NCBI GenBank assembly: GCA_018664365.1
Contig: JABJOK010000052.1
Span: forward strand, 1 to 12,612
From: Candidatus Peregrinibacteria bacterium
Lineage (GTDB): Bacteria > Patescibacteriota > Gracilibacteria > UBA1369 > LOWO2-01-FULL-3
Direction: 5' to 3'
DNA length: 12,612 bases
The notes under the pieces were generated by a model. The model was not told where the DNA came from. It ran no database searches and saw nothing but the letters and a program-made list of their open reading frames with translations. The translations under genes and the position numbers were made by a program. This document shows, piece after piece, positions 7,028 through 12,612 of this stretch (within the stretch, counting starts at the first letter, position 1; the number at the start of each line of letters is the position of its first letter).

Positions 7028-8069
7028 TGTCAGGAAGTTTCTTAGCCAACTTCTCTACCTCAGCAGGGGTTCCATAGACTATCGTCTTAACATCCTTTGC
7101 CATCTTTTCTAGAGTCTTATGGTTTTCTCTAAGGAAGTTTTTACTATTTTCACGTCCCTGTCCAAGCTTGGTGTCTCCATAACTATAGAAGGCACCTGCC
7201 TTACGAGCGATATTGTACTTTGTTGCAAGATCCAGGAGGTCTCCTTCATAAGATATTCCCTTGTTGTACATAATATCGAACTCAGCAGTCTTAAATGGAG
7301 GTGCAATTTTGTTTTTAACAATTTTTACCCTAACTCTATTCCCGACTAGTTCTTTCTCAATAGCTGAAGTGTCTTCAATTTTACCAATTGCACGTATATC
7401 CATTCTTACAGAAGAATAAAATTTAAGAGCCTGTCCCCCAGTAGTAGTTTCAGGATTTCCAAACATTACTCCAATCTTCATTCGAAGCTGATTCAGGAAG
7501 ATAACAGTTGTTTTAGACTTAGATACAACAGCAGTAAGCTTTCTAAGAGCTTGACTCATTAATCTAGCCTGAAGACCCATGTGAGCATCTCCCATATCTC
7601 CATCAATTTCAGCACGTGGAGTTAAAGCAGCTACCGAGTCTACTACCAATACATCTACCGCATTACTTCTAACCAAAGTCTCTACTATTTCAAGAGCCTG
7701 TTCACCACTATCTGGCTGCGAAAGAATAAGATTATCTACATCAACTCCAATTTTTCTTGCATATTCAGGATCAAGTGCATGCTCTGCATCAACAAATGCG
7801 CAAGTACCTCCGGCCTTTTGCGCTTGAGCTACCACATGGATACTAAGAGTTGTCTTACCTGAACTCTCAGGGCCATAGATCTCAACGATTCTTCCTCTTG
7901 GAACACCACCACCAAGAGCTATATCAAGAGATATTGAGCCAGTAGAAATAGTTTCGATAGGTACACGCCCACCGTCTCCCATCTTCATAATAGAACCCTT
8001 TCCAAAGTTCTTCTCAATCTGAGCCATCGCTAGCTCTATTGCTTTCTTCTTTTCGTTTTCTGCATTCAT
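7020..8069 (-). CDS. recA: Recombinase RecA
   Basis: RecA forms ATP-dependent filaments on single-stranded DNA, performs strand exchange, and in many bacteria triggers the SOS response. From the ATG at 8069 the protein is 349 aa, typical of the family. It shows NFGKGSIMKMG (21-31), Walker A GPESSGKTT (66-74), the catalytic-Glu region FVDAEHALDPEYA (92-104), Walker B LVVDSVAALTPRAEIDG (141-157), loop L1 DGDMGDAHMGLQAR (156-169), FLNQLRMKIGVMFGNPETTTGG (191-212, with loop L2) and LGQGRENSK (302-310). The frame is open further upstream to a TTG at 8129, but that codon lies inside the -35 hexamer of the recA promoter, so the longer reading is excluded; the ATG sits about 25 nt behind the predicted transcript start. 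It is cotranscribed with recX. No Shine-Dalgarno is seen. Confidence 0.97.
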   Translation of the reverse strand: MNAENEKKKAIELAMAQIEKNFGKGSIMKMGDGGRVPIETISTGSISLDIALGGGVPRGRIVEIYGPESSGKTTLSIHVVAQAQKAGGTCAFVDAEHALDPEYARKIGVDVDNLILSQPDSGEQALEIVETLVRSNAVDVLVVDSVAALTPRAEIDGDMGDAHMGLQARLMSQALRKLTAVVSKSKTTVIFLNQLRMKIGVMFGNPETTTGGQALKFYSSVRMDIRAIGKIEDTSAIEKELVGNRVRVKIVKNKIAPPFKTAEFDIMYNKGISYEGDLLDLATKYNIARKAGAFYSYGDTKLGQGRENSKNFLRENHKTLEKMAKDVKTIVYGTPAEVEKLAKKLPDNA

Positions 8070-8100
8070 ATTTATGAGGTTATTTTTTGAATGTGCCCCC

Positions 8101-8129
8101 AGTATAGGTGAGTGTATCCTCACCGTCAA
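8101..8129 (-). promoter_or_regulatory. recA promoter
   Basis: The minus strand reads TTGACG (8129-8124), a 17-nt spacer, then TATACT (8106-8101): 5/6 matches to both sigma-70 consensus hexamers at optimal spacing. The predicted start is near 8094, giving a 5' leader of about 25 nt to the ATG at 8069. This is the best -35/-10 pair in the window. Confidence 0.8.
8107..8124. promoter_or_regulatory. Inverted-repeat operator in the recA promoter spacer
   Basis: GGTGAG and CTCACC form a perfect 6-bp inverted repeat separated by 6 bp, filling the spacer between the -35 and -10 boxes. A dimeric repressor bound here would block RNA polymerase. The position is that of an SOS operator, but the sequence matches neither the gammaproteobacterial LexA box (CTGT-N8-ACAG) nor the Firmicute type (GAAC-N4-GTTC). 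No other copy was noticed in this window. Confidence 0.6.
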
Positions 8130-8216
8130 TGGGTTTTTCTAAAATCCCGTTAAACCCCAGAGGCAACGGACTTATAGCATGCAAACATTAAATAATTATT
8201 AAAAAAATCTAAAAAA
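8130..8216. other. Short gap between the zinc-ribbon gene and the recA promoter
   Basis: No gene is seen. Near the zinc-ribbon stop lies an all-AT inverted repeat, AAATAATT (8190-8197) and AATTATTT (8215-8222), with T-runs on the minus strand; it is a poor terminator candidate. Closer to recA are overlapping imperfect repeats, GGGTTT (8131-8136)/AAACCC (8152-8157) and CCGTT (8147-8151)/AACGG (8165-8169), which could fold alternatively. None is convincing alone. Confidence 0.3.
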
Positions 8217-8474
8217 TTATTTCTTTTCCTCACCCTTTTTTTCCTCAGGCTTTGTCTCTGCTTTTTCATCCTTTTTTACATCTTTGTCATCAAGTCTAAA
8301 AAACGTATATATACTTTTCTTAGTTCCAAAAGCTACATTCTTTGTTCCACATTTCTTGCATTTATACACATATTTGTTGCCCACACGATGAGTTTCAGCA
8401 ACTTCTTCACAGTCCTTACAATAAAAGATAATTGGATCTTCAACCTTTTCAGTTTTTTCTTTCTTTTCAGTCAT
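8217..8474 (-). CDS. Small zinc-ribbon protein, function unknown
   Basis: An 85-aa protein with two CxxC knuckles (C19/C22 and C39/C42) separated by 16 residues, a typical zinc ribbon. This core is followed by TKKSIYTFFRLDDKD (51-65). Both ends are highly charged: a Lys/Glu N-terminus (1-12) and a Lys/Glu-rich tail (63-85), suggesting disordered extensions around one compact zinc domain. No enzyme motif is seen. Its ATG overlaps the stop of the upstream membrane-protein gene by 8 bp (ATGACTGA), so the two are translationally coupled and probably act together. I do not recognise the family; a nucleic-acid or protein adaptor role is only a guess. It ends in TAA. Confidence 0.75.
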   Translation of the reverse strand: MTEKKEKTEKVEDPIIFYCKDCEEVAETHRVGNKYVYKCKKCGTKNVAFGTKKSIYTFFRLDDKDVKKDEKAETKPEEKKGEEKK

Positions 8475-9111
8475 TTGGCGTTATGTCATTAGTGTTATAA
8501 GCAGACTCAGTAAACTCTTCAATCGAATCTTGAACGGCACTTTTTACCTTATCAGATTCCTCATGAACGGCATGAGGACCATCATTCAAATCTTGCTGCA
8601 TTCTTTCCTGCTTTTCAAGGTCAATTAGCGGATCAAGGTGTCCTTCATCCTCAAAGCTAACATCCTGCTTTTTAATTGCCATAACAGAACCAAGAAGAAC
8701 AAGTCCGCTTCCAATGAAAGCAAACATCATCCCAATTCCAATAGTCTTGTCAATTACATTAACTCCAAATTTAGGATGGAAAAACACAGATAGCGACATC
8801 ACCAGCATAAAAAGAGATAGGCCACTATTTAGGATATGAAAATAATCTTCCTTAAGAGGAAGTTTAGGAGTTGGCTTTTGAAGAAGCTTTGTTAGAACAA
8901 CAGAAAAAGATCCTGCCGCAGCTAGAAGAACAATAAGCCCAGCAAGATAAAGCGGTCCAGATAGTCCGATATACATGTCCCCAGTATTAAATTTATCAAA
9001 ATCTTTATACCAAGGAAGGAATGTCCCGAGAATTGCTAGAATAGAACCGAAAAATACAAATTTCTTACTTAGCGCAAGCTTCTTTAGCCTGTGTTTGAAT
9101 GAGTTAGGCAT
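8467..9111 (-). CDS. Four-helix integral membrane protein with acidic cytoplasmic tail, unknown
   Basis: A 214-aa protein with a basic start (KHRLKKLALSKK) and four hydrophobic segments at about 18-36, 50-75, 95-112 and 123-146. A hydrophilic, acidic C-terminal region (147-214) is rich in Glu, Asp and Gln. The basic N-terminus before helix 1 predicts it is cytoplasmic, which with four helices also puts the tail in the cytoplasm. LPWYKD (32-37) after helix 1 marks the first outer loop. I do not recognise the family. It is the first gene of a two-gene unit with the zinc-ribbon protein, and is the only gene here ending in TGA. It is transcribed divergently from the glycosyltransferase gene. No Shine-Dalgarno precedes the ATG. 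Confidence 0.75.
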   Translation of the reverse strand: MPNSFKHRLKKLALSKKFVFFGSILAILGTFLPWYKDFDKFNTGDMYIGLSGPLYLAGLIVLLAAAGSFSVVLTKLLQKPTPKLPLKEDYFHILNSGLSLFMLVMSLSVFFHPKFGVNVIDKTIGIGMMFAFIGSGLVLLGSVMAIKKQDVSFEDEGHLDPLIDLEKQERMQQDLNDGPHAVHEESDKVKSAVQDSIEEFTESAYNTNDITPND

Positions 9112-9134
9112 AAGAATTAGGTTAGGTTATTTAA

Positions 9135-9162
9135 AGGATAACTCAAATATCTAGATTGTAAA
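9135..9162 (-). promoter_or_regulatory. Candidate promoter for the membrane protein/zinc-ribbon pair
   Basis: The minus strand has TTTACA (9162-9157), a 16-nt spacer and TATCCT (9140-9135), predicting a start near 9128 and a leader of about 17 nt. The -10 matches only 4/6. It overlaps the opposite-strand promoter of the glycosyltransferase gene, so the two may compete. Confidence 0.4.
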
Positions 9163-9182
9163 GAGAGGAAATTTGTTATAAT
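9156..9182 (+). promoter_or_regulatory. Extended -10 promoter of the glycosyltransferase gene, predicted leaderless
   Basis: A perfect TATAAT (9177-9182) is preceded by TGT (9174-9176), the TGn extension. TTGTAA (9156-9161) is a weak -35 at a short 15-nt spacing. Seven nt beyond the -10 is the A of the ATG at 9189, so the transcript probably begins on or next to the start codon. Confidence 0.65.
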
Positions 9183-9188
9183 AAAATT

Positions 9189-10286
9189 ATGAAAATCGCA
9201 ATCGACATCAGAGCAGCAGCAGGGGAGAAAACCGGCAAAGGTTGGTACACATTCCTGATGGTGCATGAGCTTCTCAAAAACGACACAGAGAATGAGTATA
9301 TTTTATATACCAGAAACCGTGTTCCAGGTTTTGAGCAATACAAAAATGCACAGGTAAAAGCAGTTAAATCCAAGAGCATACTTTGGCACCTCACGGTTGC
9401 ATTTGATGTAAGTAAAGAGAATGTAGATATCTTTTGGGCGCCAACTAGCTATATTACGCCAAGTTTTATTTCAAAGAGAATCAGAACAGTAATTACAGTT
9501 CACGATCTTGTGGCATTTCTTTTTCCACAAAAACATAATTTTAAAGCCACTTTAATAGAGAAGATTTGTCTCAAAAGAGCCGCGAAAAGAGCTTCGAAAA
9601 TAATAACAGTATCAAGCAACACCGCGAGCGATCTTCAGGATAAATTTCAAACACCCTCAAAGAAGATTGAGGTTATTCCATGTGCTGGAAATGAAGCATA
9701 TAAAAAGATCAATCACCAAGAGCTAACAGCATTCGCAAAGAAAACAAACCTTCCAAAGAAGTTTTTTCTTGCAGTGGGAACAATCGAACCACGCAAAAAT
9801 TACAAGAAGCTAATAGAGGCCTTCTCAATAATTTCCGAACGTAATCCTGATTACAATCTGATAATTGTAGGGAAAAATGGATGGCAATTTGAGGAAGTCT
9901 ATGAAGAAATTCAACAGAAATATCTTCAGAAGAAAGTTCACATTTTGGGATATCTCTCAGGAAAAAGCCTGGTTAATCTGTATAATCTGGCAGAGGCATT
10001 TGTTTTTCCATCTGTATATGAAGGATTCGGAATTCCCCCATTAGAAGCAATGATGTGTGGATGCCCGGTGGTAGCATCTTACAGCTCATCAATTCCAGAA
10101 GTTGTAGGAGACAGTGCGCTACTCATTGATCCAAAAAGTGCAGAATCAATAGCCAGTGCCATGTTAAAAATAATCAAAGACGAAGAACTAGCAGAAAAGC
10201 TCACAAATAAAGGACTACAACAAGCAAAAAAGTTCTCATGGGAAAAATCATCCAAAGAATTATTAAATATATTCAAATCCCTCTAA
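9189..10286 (+). CDS. GT4-family glycosyltransferase (GT-B fold)
   Basis: A 365-aa retaining glycosyltransferase of the family-4 type, which moves a sugar from a nucleotide-sugar donor to a lipid- or glycan-bound acceptor at the cytoplasmic face of the membrane. The N-terminal acceptor half contains DIRAAAGEKTGKGWY (6-20, the glycine-rich entry loop) and VITVHDLVAFLFP (101-113). The C-terminal donor half shows VGTIEPRKNYKKLIEAF (196-212), IIVGKNGW (225-232), HILGYLSG (251-258) and VFPSVYEGFGIPPLEAM (272-288), where E278 and E286 form the EX7E motif, then GCPVVAS (291-297). It resembles mannosyltransferase-type members, but donor and product cannot be told from sequence. The gene starts divergently from the membrane protein gene and is followed after 10 nt by a DUF4153-like membrane protein. 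It probably acts in cell-surface glycan or glycolipid synthesis. Confidence 0.9.
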   Translation: MKIAIDIRAAAGEKTGKGWYTFLMVHELLKNDTENEYILYTRNRVPGFEQYKNAQVKAVKSKSILWHLTVAFDVSKENVDIFWAPTSYITPSFISKRIRTVITVHDLVAFLFPQKHNFKATLIEKICLKRAAKRASKIITVSSNTASDLQDKFQTPSKKIEVIPCAGNEAYKKINHQELTAFAKKTNLPKKFFLAVGTIEPRKNYKKLIEAFSIISERNPDYNLIIVGKNGWQFEEVYEEIQQKYLQKKVHILGYLSGKSLVNLYNLAEAFVFPSVYEGFGIPPLEAMMCGCPVVASYSSSIPEVVGDSALLIDPKSAESIASAMLKIIKDEELAEKLTNKGLQQAKKFSWEKSSKELLNIFKSL

Positions 10287-10296
10287 CAAAAATAGT

Positions 10297-12027
10297 ATGA
10301 GCCTATTATCATTCGGTGAATTCAAACAAAAACTTATTCTCGCACATAAAAGATTCCCGCTACCGATACTATTTGCACTGCTTTTCACAATAACAGCCAT
10401 CTGGGGAACAGAGATGACAAGATGGGACGGAGGAATAAGGGAAATGGTATTCGGTGTGACGATCGCCACACTGCTTTTTTATCCACTCAGTGTAGGGGTA
10501 ATCACGCTAATGGAGTCTAGGAAAATTCAGCCGCTAACAAGGGCCATTACTAATGCAGTTCTTATAATTCTCTTTGGTCTATCGTATTTCTTTTGGTTTA
10601 AAAGTTATGATGATTGGACCCAAATGCAATTTTTAATGACAGCGCTTTGGGGGCTTTCGTCAGTATTGTTTGTATTTGTAAGTCCATATCTTTGCAGAAA
10701 AAAAGATGTGGAAGATTTTTGGCAGTATGCAACTAAGGTTTTTGGAAGGATAATTTTAACAATGGGATTTTTCGCCCTAATGTATTTTGGAATAATTCTC
10801 TTAATTGCCTCAGTAGATTACCTTTTTGACCTTAGTATAAATGAAGAACTTTATCTTGATGTCTTCTTTATTTTATCAGGAATTGTTGGCCAACTATTCT
10901 TCTTGAGCGGAATCCCAAATAAATACGATAAGTTAGATAAAGAGTATCCAGCAGGCCTTAAATTCATCATTCAATACCTATTAGTTCCATTAATTATCGC
11001 CTATCTAATAGTTTTATATGCTTATGCAGGAAGCATAGTATTTACCTGGGAATGGCCGAAAGGCGGAGTGGCTATTTGGATTATATTGTTCTGTACTGGA
11101 GGAGTATTTACATATTTCTTTTCCCACTCACTTAAAGAAGTTTTCTACAAATACGTCGATGTTTTTAGAAAATATCTCTACTACTTAATAGTTCCGCTAA
11201 CAGTTGTTCTCTTTTTTGCTGTAGGTATGAGAATAGCAGATTATGGAGTTACAGAATCACGTTACTACGGGATTATATTTGGAATTTGGCTATTCATCAT
11301 TAGCGGATATTACATCTCAAGCGAAAAGAAAGATCTAAGATTTTTTCCTGTTACATTGATAATTGTAATGCTCTTAAGCTCATGTGGACCAGTCAGCGCT
11401 TTCAGTATTTCCAAAAATATCCAAACAAAACAACTAAAGGGGCTTTTAGAGGAGGACATGAAAGAAGCGACTTACGAGGATCAGTACAGAGCATCCGACA
11501 TAATTGGATATCTTTTGAGGAACCATGGGCTAGAAAGCTTAGAACCATTAATTGGTGACCTCTCAGAATACGAAGAGATGACCATATGGGAAGCAGAGCA
11601 AGGAATACTATCTTCACTAGGAATAGAGCCAGATTACACCTACGAAACATATTATGAGACCTACATAACAAGAGAAGGACTTTGCTATGACTGCATAGTT
11701 TCAACACAGGGATATGACTACTACGGCAGCTTTAATCTTCATGAATACTCGGAGGAGTTTGACCTCAAGGCTGAAAAATATCTCTATAAGATTTTACTTA
11801 AGGATGAATTCATTAACTTATACACCCCCCACGAAACGGCATTAAGCATAAATATAGAAGAGCTTGGTCCAATAGATGGACAAGACACACTGATGCTTGA
11901 TGATGAAGAAGCGACCTTCTCATTTGATAGTGAGTTTATCTTTGGGGAAATAATTATAGATGATGCCTCTTTCTCAAAGAAGGGTATACAGCATGTTAAC
12001 GGCTATATTATTTTCAGTGAAAAATAG
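10297..12027 (+). CDS. DUF4153-like polytopic membrane protein with large soluble C-terminal domain
   Basis: A 576-aa protein of two parts. Residues 20-370 hold roughly ten hydrophobic segments (about 22-40, 50-72, 84-101, 110-131, 150-175, 188-204, 222-248, 255-275, 292-311, 322-341 and 348-368). They include YGVTESRYYGIIFGIWLF (316-333) and LLSSCGPVSAFSISKNIQ (359-376), which match the conserved end of DUF4153 membrane proteins. Residues 377-576 are soluble and acidic, with tyrosine-rich stretches (447-457, 471-476). A CxxC (C463, C466) lies in the soluble part. The function of DUF4153 proteins is not established. It starts 10 nt after the glycosyltransferase gene, without a Shine-Dalgarno, so the two are probably one transcript and may share a cell-envelope role. 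Which side of the membrane the soluble part occupies is uncertain. Confidence 0.75.
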   Translation: MSLLSFGEFKQKLILAHKRFPLPILFALLFTITAIWGTEMTRWDGGIREMVFGVTIATLLFYPLSVGVITLMESRKIQPLTRAITNAVLIILFGLSYFFWFKSYDDWTQMQFLMTALWGLSSVLFVFVSPYLCRKKDVEDFWQYATKVFGRIILTMGFFALMYFGIILLIASVDYLFDLSINEELYLDVFFILSGIVGQLFFLSGIPNKYDKLDKEYPAGLKFIIQYLLVPLIIAYLIVLYAYAGSIVFTWEWPKGGVAIWIILFCTGGVFTYFFSHSLKEVFYKYVDVFRKYLYYLIVPLTVVLFFAVGMRIADYGVTESRYYGIIFGIWLFIISGYYISSEKKDLRFFPVTLIIVMLLSSCGPVSAFSISKNIQTKQLKGLLEEDMKEATYEDQYRASDIIGYLLRNHGLESLEPLIGDLSEYEEMTIWEAEQGILSSLGIEPDYTYETYYETYITREGLCYDCIVSTQGYDYYGSFNLHEYSEEFDLKAEKYLYKILLKDEFINLYTPHETALSINIEELGPIDGQDTLMLDDEEATFSFDSEFIFGEIIIDDASFSKKGIQHVNGYIIFSEK

Positions 12028-12029
12028 TA

Positions 12030-12035
12030 TATAAT
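12030..12035 (+). promoter_or_regulatory. Candidate -10 element for nadK
   Basis: A perfect TATAAT lies just past the stop of the DUF4153-like gene, predicting a start near 12042 and a 15-nt leader to the nadK ATG. No recognisable -35 stands at 15-19 nt spacing and there is no TGn extension. In AT-rich DNA the hexamer could be chance. Confidence 0.3.
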
Positions 12036-12056
12036 ACAGCCCATAAACCGCCTTAT

Positions 12057-12612
12057 ATGAAAAAGAAAATAAAGAAAATTGGAATAATTACCAAGCGTAA
12101 TAATTCTCATTACAAAAGTCTGATCAAAAAGATCCACACTTATCTTAAAAAGAAAAAAAAGACAGTTCTTTGTGATGCTAATTCTTTTGAAGCTTGTGGA
12201 GAAGAAGGTGGATACAAGAAGGAACAGCTTATAAGCAAGGTAGATTTGGCAATTGTAATGGGTGGAGATGGCACACTACTTAAAACTGCACGTAGGACTT
12301 CAACAAATAAAACTTTGATCCTAGGTGTAAATCTTGGAAACTTAGGATTTCTGACTGAATGTACACCTACAAAGGTCTTTGAAAGCTTAGATGCAATATT
12401 GGATGGAGATTATTTTATAGATAAACGCTCACTACTCCGTGTAACAATTTATAGAAGAGGTAAAAAAATACGCACATTCTTGGCTCTAAACGATGCCGTA
12501 GTAAACCAAGGATCATTCGCACGTTTGATAGACCTAGATTTATCAATTAGTGGAAGAAAAGTCGTAGGATTCAAGGCCGATGGAATGATTGTTTCTACAC
12601 CTACTGGATCAA
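12057..12612 (+). CDS. nadK: NAD kinase, N-terminal part (runs off the window)
   Basis: NAD kinase phosphorylates NAD to NADP using ATP or polyphosphate; it is the only known route to NADP and usually essential. The window holds the first 185 codons of roughly 270-300 expected. The hallmark motifs are present: GGDGTLL (69-75, nucleotide-binding GGDG with catalytic Asp71), NLGNLGFLTE (92-101), ALNDAVV (143-149, the conserved NE/ND site) and FKADGMIVSTPTGS (172-185), where the sequence ends inside the diagnostic TPTGSTAY motif. The N-terminus is very lysine-rich (MKKKIKKI). It starts 29 nt after the DUF4153-like gene. No Shine-Dalgarno precedes the ATG, which was chosen because the conserved first strand (KIGIITKR) follows directly. 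Confidence 0.95.
   Translation, partial: MKKKIKKIGIITKRNNSHYKSLIKKIHTYLKKKKKTVLCDANSFEACGEEGGYKKEQLISKVDLAIVMGGDGTLLKTARRTSTNKTLILGVNLGNLGFLTECTPTKVFESLDAILDGDYFIDKRSLLRVTIYRRGKKIRTFLALNDAVVNQGSFARLIDLDLSISGRKVVGFKADGMIVSTPTGS

Noticed and set aside
8070..8129. N-terminal extension of RecA by 20 residues from a TTG at 8129
   Set aside because: The TTG is part of the -35 hexamer of a strong promoter, and the extension has no similarity to RecA; the ATG at 8069 gives the usual N-terminus.
8131..8169. Nested inverted repeats upstream of the recA promoter that could suggest a small RNA or riboswitch
   Set aside because: Stems are 5-6 bp with long loops, overlap each other, and lie upstream of the promoter, so they would not be in the recA leader.
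8467..8469. Read-through of TGA as glycine (code 25, as in Gracilibacteria/Absconditabacteria)
   Set aside because: All recognised genes are full length under the standard code without internal TGA, and reading past this TGA gives a low-complexity stretch inside the overlapping zinc-ribbon gene.

Overview
The window is compact, AT-rich bacterial chromosome carrying mostly housekeeping genes. The standard genetic code fits: every gene reads through, and TGA appears only once, as a stop. The likely source is a reduced-genome lineage such as the Candidate Phyla Radiation (Patescibacteria). That is inferred from the low GC, very tight packing, short family members (a DprA of 295 aa without the usual N-terminal SAM-like domain), a type IV pilus ATPase, and nusA, purM and dprA lying outside their usual neighbourhoods. 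A phylum cannot be named from reading alone. Almost no start codon has a GGAGG-like Shine-Dalgarno sequence; the only purine-rich candidate is an alternative start in the MFS gene.

Layout. Positions 1-69 are the tail of an FtsE-like ABC ATPase, followed 11 nt later by purM (AIR synthetase). A 197-bp gap with a terminator-like hairpin, a TTGACG -35 and a perfect 12-bp palindrome leads to dprA and an overlapping MFS-type transporter. The transporter runs tail-to-tail into pilB, overlapping it by 17 bp. The minus-strand block, in transcription order, is membrane protein -> zinc ribbon protein (8-bp overlap), then recA -> recX (8-bp overlap) -> terminator -> nusA -> pilB. A 77-bp divergent promoter region at 9112-9188 separates this block from a plus-strand group: a GT4 glycosyltransferase, a DUF4153-type membrane protein and a 5' fragment of NAD kinase that runs off the window.

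Functional reading. DprA, RecA and RecX form a homologous recombination and DNA-uptake set: DprA loads RecA on incoming single-stranded DNA, RecX restrains RecA, and PilB powers the type IV pili commonly used for DNA capture. NusA sits between recX and pilB rather than with infB.

The most interesting signals are regulatory. The recA promoter (TTGACG-N17-TATACT) carries an inverted repeat, GGTGAG-N6-CTCACC, in its spacer; this looks like a repressor operator but is neither of the two classic LexA boxes. pilB has an extended -10 (TGGTATAAT) with a 9-bp inverted repeat overlapping the predicted start of transcription. An intrinsic-terminator-like hairpin overlaps the recX stop codon 30 nt before nusA, which suggests termination-based autoregulation of nusA. 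The glycosyltransferase is predicted to be transcribed as a leaderless mRNA. I see no mobile element, CRISPR array, tRNA or rRNA, and no obviously new multi-gene system.
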